Shown in pieces: positions 40,103-47,769 of a stretch of DNA of 64,000 nt. The translations under genes were made by a program, and so were the position numbers. Numbering within the stretch: the first letter of the stretch is position 1; the number at the start of each line of letters is the position of its first letter. The notes under the pieces were generated by a model, which saw only the letters and a list, made by a program, of their open reading frames with translations, was not told where the DNA came from and ran no database searches. Source of the stretch: Streptomyces sp. NBC_01408 (lineage in GTDB: Bacteria; Actinomycetota; Actinomycetes; Streptomycetales; Streptomycetaceae); assembly GCF_026340255.1 (NCBI RefSeq), contig NZ_JAPEPJ010000001.1:2163001-2227000 (forward strand), written 5' to 3'.

Positions 40103-40158
40103 CCCGCCCGGGTGAAAGGCCGTGAAAGAGCCGGGTGAGGGACCACTAGGGTCGGCGC

Positions 40159-40653
40159 ATGACTTCTACTCAAGCCGAAATCGACCGGTCCCAGCTCGGC
40201 ACCCTTTCGGTGCTCGCCTGGATCGGCGACCCCTCCGAGGCCCACGACATCCCGTACCTCCTCGCCTACACCCTCGGTGACGGCCCGGGGGGACGGGCGG
40301 CCGGTGAGAAGGCTGCCGTCGGGCTGCTGGAGGAGATCGGCCTGCCCATCGGCGACGTCGTCATGGACGGCACCCGCAACCCGGCGGCCTTCCCGGTGCA
40401 GATCCTTCTGGAGGGCAACCAGATCGCCCTCACCCTGCCCGGGATGAACGCCCAGTGCACCGCACCCGACGAGTGGGTCGCCGCGGCGGACGAGAGCGGC
40501 CAGGCGTACTTCCTGTTCGCCACCCGCGCCTGGCCCGAGGCCGTCCCGGGCCAGCCGGTCGACGCGGAGACCCTCCAGGCGTTCGCGGGCGACGAGTCGG
40601 TGCTCACCGGCAGCGCCCACTGCGTGCTGTCCGTGCGCCGGCTCCAGAAGTAG
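40159..40653 (+). CDS. Conserved hypothetical protein (DUF5949-like)
   Basis: 164-aa soluble acidic protein: LGTLSVLAWIGDPSEAHDIP, YLLAYTLGDGPGG, IALTLPGMNAQCTAPDEWV, GQAYFLFATRAWPEAVPGQP. I remember the family as DUF5949, restricted to Streptomyces and relatives; no function is known. No signal peptide or membrane segment. ATG 40159. Confidence 0.82.
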   Translation: MTSTQAEIDRSQLGTLSVLAWIGDPSEAHDIPYLLAYTLGDGPGGRAAGEKAAVGLLEEIGLPIGDVVMDGTRNPAAFPVQILLEGNQIALTLPGMNAQCTAPDEWVAAADESGQAYFLFATRAWPEAVPGQPVDAETLQAFAGDESVLTGSAHCVLSVRRLQK

Positions 40654-40732
40654 CCGCCGCCGGCCGGGCCGCCGCCCCTCCTGCTCCGGCCGCCGGGCTC
40701 CCAGCCTGCCCGGTGGCCGGTCACGTCCCGGA

Positions 40733-41989
40733 TCAGGGGCGTTCGAACGCGAACCGCAGCGAGCGGACCCGGTTGTCGAAGTTCGATCCCGCCAGATCCG
40801 GCAGGCCCGCCGCGCGCAGCCCGACCGGCCGGGTCAGCAGCTCCCGGAAGAGGGCCTTCATCTCCACCCGGGCCAGGTGCGCGCCCAGGCAGAAGTGCGG
40901 GCCGCCGCCGCCGAAACCCAGGTGCGGATTGGGCGAGCGGGTGATGTCGAAGGCGTCGGGCTCCGGGAAGACCGCCTCGTCGCGGTTGGCGGAGGCGTAG
41001 TAGAGGACCACCTTGTCGCCCGGGCGGAACAGGTGCCCGTCCAGGGTGTGTTCGGCGGCGACCGTCCGGCGGAACTGGATGATCGGCGTCGAGTGGCGGA
41101 TCATCTCGTCCACCGCCCCGTCCGCGTATTTCTCGAAGTCCGAGAGCAGCAGCTCCCGTTGGTCCGGGTGGTCGGTCAGCAGGGTCAGGCCGTGCGTGAT
41201 CGCGTTGCGGGTGGTCTCCACCCCGGCGACCATCAGGAGCGAGAAGAAGGCGCCGAGCTGGCGGGCCCCGAGGGCCTGGCCGTCGACGTTCGCGCACACC
41301 AGCGCCGAGATCAGGTCGTCGGTGGGGTTCCTGCGCCGCTCCCGCCCGATGCCCGCCACCATGCGCTGCATCCGCGCCAGGGCCCGCAGTCCGCGGCCGG
41401 GCATCCGCAGCCGGGCGGCCAGTCCGCGCTCCACGCCGATGTTCTCGGAGGCGTGGTTCACCCGGTCGGCGATCTCCGCCCGGTAGTGCTCCGGGATGCC
41501 CATCATGTTGCAGATGACCTCCAGGGGCAGCCGGGAGGCCACCGCCGAGACGAACTCGTCGGGCCGCTGGTCGAGTACGTCGTCCACGATCCGGGCCGCC
41601 ACCGCGTGGATGTCCTCCTCGGCGGCCGCCAGCAGCCTGGGCGTGAAGGCCCGCTGCACGATCTTGCGGAGCTGGGCGTGGTCGGGGCCGTCCAGATTGA
41701 CCATCGAGTCCCCGAACAGGGCCCGCACCCAGCGGGCCGGCTCGGGGGTGGTCACCCCGGGGGCGCTCGCGAACACCTTCGGCAGGCGGCTGGCCTCCTG
41801 GACCTGGGCGTGCCGTACGAGGGCCCAGTGGCCGGCCCCCTTCGCCCCCTCGGGGACGAAGACGGGGCTGTCGGCGGCGCGCAGGCGCGCGAAGGCGGCG
41901 AGGCGGTGAGCGGGGGGCTGCTGCCAGAAGCCGGGCTCGGCCAGTTCCCTGCCGGGGGCGTCGCCGGGTCGTTGTGCGGGGAGTGTCAT
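40733..41989 (-). CDS. Cytochrome P450
   Basis: 418-aa P450 monooxygenase. It has the I-helix oxygen motif LLMVAGVETTRNAITHG, the K-helix EMIR (ExxR), the PERF-like stretch FPEPDAFDI, and the heme loop FGGGGPHFCLGAHLAR with the cysteine ligand. The I-helix AGVETTRN and the overall pattern resemble CYP124/CYP125/CYP142-type fatty-acid and sterol hydroxylases of actinobacteria rather than macrolide P450s. No ferredoxin gene is beside it. Soluble. ATG 41989 begins MTLPAQRPGDAPGREL. A copy of the dispersed repeat lies between it and the LtrA-like gene. Confidence 0.93.
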   Translation of the reverse strand: MTLPAQRPGDAPGRELAEPGFWQQPPAHRLAAFARLRAADSPVFVPEGAKGAGHWALVRHAQVQEASRLPKVFASAPGVTTPEPARWVRALFGDSMVNLDGPDHAQLRKIVQRAFTPRLLAAAEEDIHAVAARIVDDVLDQRPDEFVSAVASRLPLEVICNMMGIPEHYRAEIADRVNHASENIGVERGLAARLRMPGRGLRALARMQRMVAGIGRERRRNPTDDLISALVCANVDGQALGARQLGAFFSLLMVAGVETTRNAITHGLTLLTDHPDQRELLLSDFEKYADGAVDEMIRHSTPIIQFRRTVAAEHTLDGHLFRPGDKVVLYYASANRDEAVFPEPDAFDITRSPNPHLGFGGGGPHFCLGAHLARVEMKALFRELLTRPVGLRAAGLPDLAGSNFDNRVRSLRFAFERP

Positions 41990-42034
41990 GGCCTGGAAAC
42001 GGCGGCGGTGGCGCGGGAGTGACGGTTCGGCGCG

Positions 42035-42088
42035 GCGCCGTTGCCGGGCTCTGCCCGGACCCGCTCCTCAAACGCCGGAGGGGCTGGA
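42035..42088 (+). repeat. Dispersed palindromic repeat, second copy
   Basis: The sequence from GCGCCGTTGCCGGGCTCTGC to CAAACGCCGGAGGGGCTGGA matches the repeat at 29381-29440 except in the central loop. It occupies the gap between two minus-strand genes and may act as a transcript end. Confidence 0.75.
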
Positions 42089-42092
42089 CATT

Positions 42093-43241
42093 TCAGCGGT
42101 CGCCGCGCGTAGCGAGGGTTTCGCCCACCGCCACGGTGGCGGTAGCCACCAGGCCCGCCCAGAGCACCGCGTACGGGCCCGTCCAGGTGCAGGCCAGGAG
42201 GGCGAGGGCCGACAGCGGCAGGGTCAGCTGCTGGGCGGGGCCGCGCTTGAAGTGGCGGGAGTGCAGCAGCCACACCATCAGCAGGAACAGGGCTGAGGGG
42301 ACGGTGACGGCGGCGTTCGCGGAGAGCTGCGAGATGTGCGCCTTGCCCACCGTGTACTCCACCGCGACCTCGATGCCCGCTCCGATCGCCGCGCCCGAGG
42401 CGAAGATCAGCAGGTGGCCGTAACCCCACGGGATGGCCTCGCGGTTGGAGGTCAGGTGCTCGTGCATCGGCACCGCGAAGTAGATCCACCAGGCGGCGAA
42501 GACGATCAGCAGCCCGCCCGCGGCGATGGGCAGCAACTGCCCCAGCGCCTCGTGCTCGTCGAGCGCCGACTTCACCGCCACCGTGCTCGCGGCGATCGTC
42601 TCGCCCAGCACGATGATGGTGAACAGGCCGTACCGCTCCACGATGTGGTGGGCGTGCCAGGGTGTCTGGTGCCCGTGCTCGGCCACCACCGGGACCAGCA
42701 GCTCGGCCGCCACCATCACCAGGAACAGCCACCGCTTGGCGCCTTCCGGGGCGAACAGCAGCCCCACCCAGCCCGCCTGGCAGATCACCAGCCCGGCCGC
42801 GTACTCCAGGGCCGCCGCGCGCGCCGGGCCGCTCTCCCCGGCCGCGGCCCGCAGCCACTGGGCGGTCAGCGCCACGCGCATGATCAGGTAGCCGATGACG
42901 GCCACCGTCCAGTCGTTCTCGTCGAAGGCCCGGCTCACCCCGGCCGCGTAGACGAGGACACCGGCGATCTGCACCAGGGTCGCGATCCGGTACGGGACGT
43001 CGTCGCAGTCGTAGGCGGAGGCGAACCACGTGAAGTTCATCCACGCCCACCAAACGCCAAAAAATACGAAAAAGTACCCGATTACGCCGGTGCCGGGGTG
43101 GCCCTCCGCCAGCGCGTGCACCAGCCGGGCACCGCACTGCGCGATCGCGACGACGAAACAGAGGTCGAAGAACAGCTCCAGCGGAGTGGCCGCGCGGTGG
43201 TCCTCTTCGCGGCTGCGGGCGGTCATGGGGGTGTAGGCCAT
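42093..43241 (-). CDS. Low-temperature-requirement A (LtrA)-like membrane protein
   Basis: 382-aa polytopic membrane protein of the LtrA family. Signatures: ATPLELFFDLCFVVAIAQCG in helix 1, WWAWMNFTWFASAYDCDDVPYR, HIVERYGLFTIIVLGETIAAS and YGHLLIFASGAAIGAGIEVAVE. About 11 helices. The family's biochemical role is unknown; in Listeria it is needed for growth at low temperature. Start ATG 43241 (MAYTPMTARSREED) is chosen over a longer frame that reads through GC-rich intergenic DNA; ATG 43226 is also possible. Confidence 0.9.
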   Translation of the reverse strand: MAYTPMTARSREEDHRAATPLELFFDLCFVVAIAQCGARLVHALAEGHPGTGVIGYFFVFFGVWWAWMNFTWFASAYDCDDVPYRIATLVQIAGVLVYAAGVSRAFDENDWTVAVIGYLIMRVALTAQWLRAAAGESGPARAAALEYAAGLVICQAGWVGLLFAPEGAKRWLFLVMVAAELLVPVVAEHGHQTPWHAHHIVERYGLFTIIVLGETIAASTVAVKSALDEHEALGQLLPIAAGGLLIVFAAWWIYFAVPMHEHLTSNREAIPWGYGHLLIFASGAAIGAGIEVAVEYTVGKAHISQLSANAAVTVPSALFLLMVWLLHSRHFKRGPAQQLTLPLSALALLACTWTGPYAVLWAGLVATATVAVGETLATRGDR

Positions 43242-43473
43242 AACGGCCAGCAGACCAGAGGAGCCGTCCTCGGCAGGCCAGACGCGCGGCCCGCGGCGCC
43301 CGCATGCCCCGGGCGGACTCGTGGGGGAGCCGGGCGCCGCAGGACTCCCCGGCCGACGTACCAAGGCACCGGGGGCGAAGGGCCCTTGTCCCGTTCACCG
43401 TGAAGGGCGCGATGTGGGGCTTCGTGGCCTTCTACGCCTCGTGCGTGGTCGTGGCCTGGCCCCCAGCCAGGCC

Positions 43474-44565
43474 CTAGTTCTCCAGGTGGACGGGCATCAG
43501 GAGCGAGAAGGTGTCCTCGGTATCGGTCCGGCGGATCGCCAGGGGAGCCTTGGGGGCGCCGAACTCCAGAACCAGCTGGTCCGCGGCTCCGGCGGCGAGG
43601 GCGTCCAGCAGGAAGTCCCGGTTGACGGCGACCTTGTCCCGGTCGTCGTCACCGTCTTCGCAGACGGTCACCACGCCATCGGCCGCCACCTTGAGCACGC
43701 TGAGGTCGCACGACGGACCGTCCTCCTCGCCCACCTCGCTCGCACGGACGGGACCGGTCGCCACCGCCTCCCGGAAGGCCGGGACGTCGACGAGGGCGCG
43801 GCGCCCCGCGGGCAGGCGGACGAGGCGACGGTAGTCGGGGAACTCGTGGCCGAGGCACTGGCCGGCGGCCTGGCGGTCCCCCGTCTCCAGGAGTACGCGG
43901 TCACCGTCCACGGTGAGCTGGACGGGTACGTCGTCACTCAGCAGCGCCCGCATCGCATCGGCGAGCGGGGAGGGCACGACGAACTGCACACGGGACCCGT
44001 CGTGCCCGCCCTGCCCGTCGATACCGGCGTGAGCGACAGCCAGCCGGTACCGGTCGGTGGCCACGACACGGAGCGCCTCGCCCTCGATGTCGAACAGGAC
44101 GCCGCCGAGCACCGGCAGCTCCGGGTCGGTACTGGCGGCGAAACGGACCGCGTCCAACGCGGCGGCCAGCTCGGGCGCCGAGACGGTGGACCGGACGGAG
44201 GTGGTGCGGGGCAAAGCCATGGGATTCTCCCTGCGTTCGAGTAGTGCTCGGATCGTGGAGAACTCACCGCGGGCATCGGACAGCCCCCGTTCCATACGGT
44301 GCAGATGCGCCTGGAGCAGTGTGCGCACCAGATCGGTGTCCGCGGCGGACCAGCCGGCCAGCACCAGCCGGATGTCGGCCAACGGCATGCCCGCCCGGCG
44401 CAGCCGGGCCAGCAACCGGGCCTCCCCGAGCTGCTCGGGGCCGTACCAGCGGTAGCCGCTCACCGGGTCCACCCAGGCCGGGACCAGCACGCCGGCCCCG
44501 TCGTAGAACCGCAGGGCGCTCACGCCCAGCCCGCTGTCCCGGGCCATCTCACCGATACTGCGCAT
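43474..44565 (-). CDS. MerR-type regulator fused to DNA polymerase III beta-clamp-like domain
   Basis: 363-aa two-part protein. Residues ~1-110 are a MerR winged helix (MRSIGEMARDSGLGVSALRF, SGYRWYGPEQLGEARLLARL) with its coiled-coil linker. Residues ~120-363 resemble the middle and last domains of the replicative sliding clamp DnaN: LAAALDAVRFAAS, VLGGVLFDIEGEALRVVATD, the RYRLAVAHA strand, and LVLEFGAPKAPLAIRRTD ending SLLMPVHLEN. Only two of the three clamp domains are present, so a normal ring of two subunits cannot form. ATG 44565 follows GGAGAGCGAG. The clamp fold may sense a ligand or tether the regulator to DNA. Confidence 0.85.
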   Translation of the reverse strand: MRSIGEMARDSGLGVSALRFYDGAGVLVPAWVDPVSGYRWYGPEQLGEARLLARLRRAGMPLADIRLVLAGWSAADTDLVRTLLQAHLHRMERGLSDARGEFSTIRALLERRENPMALPRTTSVRSTVSAPELAAALDAVRFAASTDPELPVLGGVLFDIEGEALRVVATDRYRLAVAHAGIDGQGGHDGSRVQFVVPSPLADAMRALLSDDVPVQLTVDGDRVLLETGDRQAAGQCLGHEFPDYRRLVRLPAGRRALVDVPAFREAVATGPVRASEVGEEDGPSCDLSVLKVAADGVVTVCEDGDDDRDKVAVNRDFLLDALAAGAADQLVLEFGAPKAPLAIRRTDTEDTFSLLMPVHLEN

Positions 44566-44739
44566 CTCGCTCTCCACACCCCGCACTCTGGGCCCTGTAC
44601 CAAGTCGAGGGTCAATCCCATCCCGGCGCATCCGATCCGCCAGCGGCTACGGAGACCCGCGGATCCGGCACACCGGCCCAGGCCCGGGCGCCGGGACCGA
44701 GCAGGAACCGGAGCGGCCCTCGAAGCCCAACGCCCGCCC
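44566..44739. other. Intergenic stretch before the narK remnant, no gene seen
   Basis: GC-rich sequence between the MerR-clamp gene start and the narK-like remnant. No ORF with a ribosome site is visible. It may contain the former upstream part of the remnant gene. Confidence 0.4.
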
Positions 44740-44847
44740 TCGCACCGCGCGGAGACCTACCGGCCCGGCGCCGCCATCGGCGACTGGCGGCCCGAGGACG
44801 AGGGCTTCTGGCAGTCCACCGGTCGCAAGGTGTTCATCGGCTTCTAT
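44740..44847 (+). pseudogene. N-terminal remnant of a NarK-like nitrate/nitrite MFS transporter
   Basis: The frame reads ...AETYRPGAAIGDWRPEDEGF WQSTGRKVFIGFY and then enters a repeat at 44848. YRPG..I..W.PED..FW is the usual cytoplasmic start of NarK/NasA-type nitrate transporters. The frame resumes exactly at 47667 (TAT) as YATCLAVCWWFYARKGAEAP, like a NarK C-terminus. The middle of the transporter is missing, so the gene was already deleted internally before or during insertion. Family call rests on memory of the motif. Confidence 0.45.
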
Positions 44848-44915
44848 GTGCCTGTTTCTGAACCCCAGAGCAGCAGGTCAACCAGCCATTGCCCGGAATG
44901 CGAAGTTTGCGGAAG

Positions 44916-44952
44916 CGTTCGCCGAACGGTCACCGTGACCGTTCGGCGAACG
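44916..44952. repeat. 18-bp near-perfect palindrome
   Basis: CGTTCGCCGAACGGTCAC (44916-44933), one central base, then its exact complement (44935-44952). Each arm contains a smaller palindrome (CGTTCG..CGAACG), so the site can form a cruciform or nested hairpins. It lies in the 294-bp repeat-bounded unit and may be a recombinase or regulator site, or a terminator. Confidence 0.8.
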
Positions 44953-45098
44953 GAACTGCTGGGGTGTGTGGGACGCGCGGGGCGGTCTTCGGGGAGACCT
45001 TCACCCGGAGGTCGGCGAACGCGGTCGGTGGACCGACTCAGCCTTGATCGTTCTCAAGTTGCCCAGCAGCAACTTGGCTCTCGACTCAGCTGGTACCA

Positions 45099-45141
45099 GG
45101 CTACCGACCCCGCAGAGTCCGAGGGCTCAGAAATAGGCACT
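45099..45141 (+). repeat. 43-bp direct repeat, left copy
   Basis: GGCTACCGACCCCGCAGAGT...AAATAGGCACT. It is 41/43 identical to 45570-45612 and ends in the element-terminus sequence. The stop codon of the lipoprotein gene (45141) abuts it. Confidence 0.85.
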
Positions 45142-45488
45142 CAGCAGTACGTCCGGGCCTTCTTGACTGCGGGTTCAGCCTGCTGGGGGTCGGAGGTCAC
45201 GTTGAGCAGCTGCTGCGCCTCCCTCAGGGCGTCGGCGAGGGGCTGGAACTTGGCGTCCGCCAGGGCAGCCGCCCTGGCCAGTTCCTCGGCGCCGACGAGG
45301 CGCGCCACCACGATGTCGAAGGCCTGCCCGCCGTAGGTGCCCGGCATCCGTTCCGGCAGTCGGCTCACGGCCGCACAGGCCAACTCGGCGTCGGTGCCCT
45401 GGACCTTGCCGGACGCCGCCCCCGACTGGCAGGCCGTCAGAGCCAGCAACAGACCGAGCGCGGCCACAGCAGTTGTCGGACGCCTCAT
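45141..45488 (-). CDS. Small lipoprotein between 43-bp direct repeats
   Basis: 115-aa lipoprotein: signal and lipobox (ALGLLLALTACQSG, Cys near residue 20), then a helical mature domain (AELACAAVSRLPERMPGTYG, FDIVVARLVGAEELARAAAL, LADALREAQQLLNV) ending AVKKARTYC. The first and last cysteines of the mature part may pair. Start ATG 45488 with GGGGGGAAC upstream. The gene lies almost exactly between two 43-bp direct repeats (45099-45141 and 45570-45612), as if carried by them. Function unknown. Confidence 0.8.
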   Translation of the reverse strand: MRRPTTAVAALGLLLALTACQSGAASGKVQGTDAELACAAVSRLPERMPGTYGGQAFDIVVARLVGAEELARAAALADAKFQPLADALREAQQLLNVTSDPQQAEPAVKKARTYC

Positions 45489-45964
45489 CAGTTCCCCCCG
45501 CTCGAAGACTTTCGGCCATCCTCGGGGGCTTCGCTTAGGGGGCATAGTCCAATCCCGGCCAGCTTGCACGGCTACCGACCCCGCAGAGTCCGAGGGTTCA
45601 GAAACAGGCACTAAGCGGGTCTGGGGCCATCACCGGCGGGCCGACGGGCGGCGCTCTGCAGGGTCAGCCTCTTTGTCCGGCTGACGCGTACAAAGAGGTG
45701 TCGGCGCGCTTGACAGGCTTGCCCACCAGCCCTGACCTGCACAGACGCCCATGATCACTGACAGGGGGGTCCCACTCCCGGTCCTGCCTCCGGGACAACC
45801 TCGGGTGCACCCCTGCGGGCAACTGTCCAGCCCCCTCCCGGTGCAACCCTGATCGGCCCCGGACCAGGGGAGGCTTGCCCAGCGTCGTCGACCGGGTCGG
45901 CAGTGAAACTCACCGGCTGATCCGTAGTCACCACTACAGAACCGGTGAGTTCCGTGCCCGCAGG
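45489..45964. other. Non-coding stretch with a repeat and two hairpins
   Basis: It holds the right 43-bp repeat (45570-45612), a 9-bp stem CCTCTTTGT/ACAAAGAGG (45668-45676 with 45690-45698) and a 10-bp stem AACTCACCGG/CCGGTGAGTT (45907-45916 with 45942-45951). The last may terminate the truncated gene that ends at 45965. No ORF with a credible start is visible. Confidence 0.6.
45570..45612 (+). repeat. 43-bp direct repeat, right copy
   Basis: 41/43 identical to 45099-45141; the differences are C to T and T to C in the last 20 nt. It ends GGTTCAGAAACAGGCACT, the element-terminus sequence in right-end orientation. Confidence 0.85.
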
Positions 45965-46318
45965 TCAGGGCACATTGAGGACCTGGACCTCACCGATCGC
46001 CAGACTCGTCTGGCTCTGGCGGGTGGTGGTGATCGTGCCGGTCTGCCCCGCCCCCTCCCAGGCCACGTCCCATGTGCTGGTGGCGGTAACCGGGTAGCGG
46101 CCGCCCGGCGCCTGGGCGCTGGTCCGTTCGTACATGTGACCGCACGTCGGGGACGGCTGCTTCCCAGACTCCGGTGAGTACGGGGTGCCCGGGCCGGTGC
46201 AGGTGATGCTGGTCCCGTCGCCCATCGTCCAGAGGACCGTGCGGACCGTCGCGGTGGCGGTGACCGTGACGGAGCCGGCTGGCTCTATCCACGAGAACGG
46301 GAGTCGTTTGTCGATAAG
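45965..46318 (-). pseudogene. 3' fragment of a secreted beta-rich protein gene, cut by repeat at 46317
   Basis: The frame is open from the repeat inward (LPFSWIEPAGSVTVTATATV, MGDGTSITCTGPGTPYSPES, TCGHMYERTSAQAPGGRYPV, TSTWDVAWEGAGQTGTITT) and ends normally with IGEVQVLNVP. WTMGDGT..C..PGTPY...CGH.Y resembles the C-terminal PKD-like domain of a larger exported actinobacterial protein, often labelled ATP/GTP-binding protein. The signal peptide and upstream part are missing because the reading frame runs straight into the inverted-repeat end. The internal ATG at 46225 has no reason to be a real start. Confidence 0.6.
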
Positions 46319-46367
46319 TGCCTGTTTCTGAACCCTGTCTACGCAGGCCAGGGTTCAGACAGGTACT
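46317..46367. repeat. Inverted pair of element ends (left end of 1351-bp unit)
   Basis: AGTGCCTGTTTCTGAACCCT (from 46317) and, after an 11-nt gap, CAGGGTTCAGACAGGTACT (46349-46367) are imperfect inverses of one another and form a hairpin. The first 35 nt match, inverted, the repeat at 47633-47667 at 33 positions. The hairpin may also terminate the membrane-protein transcript, whose stop is at 46367. Confidence 0.8.
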
Positions 46368-47344
46368 CAGACTGGCCTCATCTCAGCCCGGAAGGTGCCG
46401 TCGTCCGGCAGCACGAGCACCGCTCGTCCTGACTGCCAATCGCGGGGGACGAGGTAGAAGTGGGTCGGCGTTTTTGCAAGGGTGACAAAGCCGGTGTAGC
46501 GGAAGCGGTAGGGCCCGCCTCCGCTGCCCTTGTCCGTGTAGGTGATCCCCGGAACCTCATGGGCGATCTTCACCCGCGAGTAGATCACAACACCTGGATG
46601 GCCCCTGAACCCTTTGCCCGCGTCGATGGCGGCATCACTCCAGCCCGCGGCCGTCGCAGAGCGGGCCACGAAGACAAACAGGGCTGCCGCCACGGTCCCG
46701 ACGAGCACCACCGCGGCGACGAGCCACATCCGCCTGCGCGTCGGCGCCCGACTGCCCGGGGCACCCCAATCTCCGGGCATCAGTCGGAGACCCAACAGGT
46801 ACAGCGCGGCTCCCAGCGCTACGACTAGTGGTGCCCACGACCCCCGTACTTCTCCCACCGAGGCCGGGCTTGCTCCCACCAGGAGCCACTCTGAGAACAC
46901 CCAGGGGGTCAGCAGAATGATGACCAGGCCGGGGTACAGGAAGCACCGGGCGACCACACGGCGCCGGGCTACATTCCGGGGGCCTGCCAACACATGTTCG
47001 ATCGTGAACAGCAGCATCAGCAGGACCACGCCAATGCAAAACAGGAACCACACCGGGCTGAAGATCGCCTGCGGGCTGTTGGCCAAGTAGCCCTGTACGG
47101 AGAACTGGAGGTCGCCCCGCGGTACCCCGAAGAAGGAGTAGTACGTATCCGTGTAAGTGCTGCCGTAGAAGTAGAGCAAGCCGATGAAGACGGTCCCTGG
47201 CGCGAGGATGTACGCAGCCTTGTCGAGGAAGGACATCCACCGTGGGGGCCCCGGCCGCGACTGCTGGTCCACTCGGGGTACGCGCACGCGCGGCCCCCGG
47301 CTCCCCAGCGGGCGCCGCCGTCCGCCGCCGTCGGAATCGGGCAT
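46367..47344 (-). CDS. Membrane protein of unknown function inside the repeat-bounded unit
   Basis: 325-aa protein. After a basic, Gly/Arg/Pro-rich N-terminus (about 45 residues) come about five membrane helices (YILAPGTVFIGLLYFYG, FSPVWFLFCIGVVLLMLLF, LYPGLVIILLTPWVFSEW, LVVALGAALYLLGLRL, MWLVAAVVLVGTVAAALFVF). A C-terminal extracytoplasmic domain of about 85 residues follows (VVIYSRVKIAHEVPGITYTD, HFYLVPRDWQSGRAVLVLPD). No family recognised. Codon choice is less GC-biased than its neighbours, consistent with acquisition. GTG 47350 is an alternative start. Confidence 0.78.
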   Translation of the reverse strand: MPDSDGGGRRRPLGSRGPRVRVPRVDQQSRPGPPRWMSFLDKAAYILAPGTVFIGLLYFYGSTYTDTYYSFFGVPRGDLQFSVQGYLANSPQAIFSPVWFLFCIGVVLLMLLFTIEHVLAGPRNVARRRVVARCFLYPGLVIILLTPWVFSEWLLVGASPASVGEVRGSWAPLVVALGAALYLLGLRLMPGDWGAPGSRAPTRRRMWLVAAVVLVGTVAAALFVFVARSATAAGWSDAAIDAGKGFRGHPGVVIYSRVKIAHEVPGITYTDKGSGGGPYRFRYTGFVTLAKTPTHFYLVPRDWQSGRAVLVLPDDGTFRAEMRPV

Positions 47345-47361
47345 GATCACAATGTGACGAG

Positions 47362-47580
47362 CTAAACCCCCGGCCGCACGCCGAGCCGCACCATCTGGCT
47401 GACAGCGTCGGCAGGGCCGCGGCTGCCGGCCTGAACGGCCAGCAGACTCTCGCTGCCCTCGATCCAGGGCCGCTCTCGGAGCGATTCGCGGCCGTCAACC
47501 GGGCCCCTGGGTCGCGGTGACCGCGGTAAATGCTGCACCTGCCACAGACGCACCAGGACTTCCGTTCGCCCTTCCGTCAC
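47362..47580 (-). CDS. Small hypothetical ORF upstream of the membrane protein
   Basis: 72-aa frame from GTG 47580, with an in-frame stop 10 codons upstream, ending 11-17 nt before the membrane-protein start, so the two could be co-transcribed. It reads RTEVLVRLWQVQHLPRSPRP and SLLAVQAGSRGPADAVSQMV. No domain recognised and no clear ribosome site. It may be a real small gene or the remains of one. Confidence 0.35.
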   Translation of the reverse strand: MTEGRTEVLVRLWQVQHLPRSPRPRGPVDGRESLRERPWIEGSESLLAVQAGSRGPADAVSQMVRLGVRPGV

Positions 47581-47632
47581 AGTGACCGATCTGCGAACCG
47601 GAGCGGTTCACCGGACTCCCGGCTCAAAGCCG

Positions 47633-47667
47633 CTGGCCTGCGTAGACAGGGTTCCAAAACAGGCACT
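47633..47667 (-). repeat. Right terminal inverted repeat of the 1351-bp unit
   Basis: CTGGCCTGCGTAGACAGGGT...AACAGGCACT, inverse of 46317-46351 with 2 mismatches in 35. Its outer end is also the right end of the whole insertion. Confidence 0.8.
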
Positions 47668-47760
47668 ATGCCACGTGCCTGGCGGTGTGCTGGTGGTTCT
47701 ACGCCCGCAAGGGCGCCGAGGCCCCCAGTCGAGCCGGGCCCCCGGCGGGGGCGGCCGTAC
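47667..47760 (+). pseudogene. C-terminal remnant of the NarK-like transporter
   Basis: Directly after the repeat the frame reads YATCLAVCWWFYARKGAEAP, resembling the last membrane helix and tail of NarK-type transporters. It continues the frame of the fragment ending at 44847. No start codon or ribosome site of its own. Confidence 0.4.
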
Positions 47761-47769
47761 CCTGGAGGC

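Larger units (their letters stand above)
44848..47666. mobile_element. Composite insertion bounded by GTGCCTGTTT inverted ends
   Basis: The left end GTGCCTGTTTCTGAACCC (44848-44865) and the right end read backwards (GTGCCTGTTTTGGAACCC, 47666-47649) are inverted copies. Both sides are flanked by TAT (44845-44847 and 47667-47669), like a 3-bp target duplication, and removing the interval restores one open frame across the join. Inside are further copies of the same end sequence (45121-45141, 45592-45612, 46317-46337, 46349-46367). This indicates nested or serial insertions: one 294-bp unit (44848-45141) and one 1351-bp unit (46317-47667). No transposase is encoded. Confidence 0.55.
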
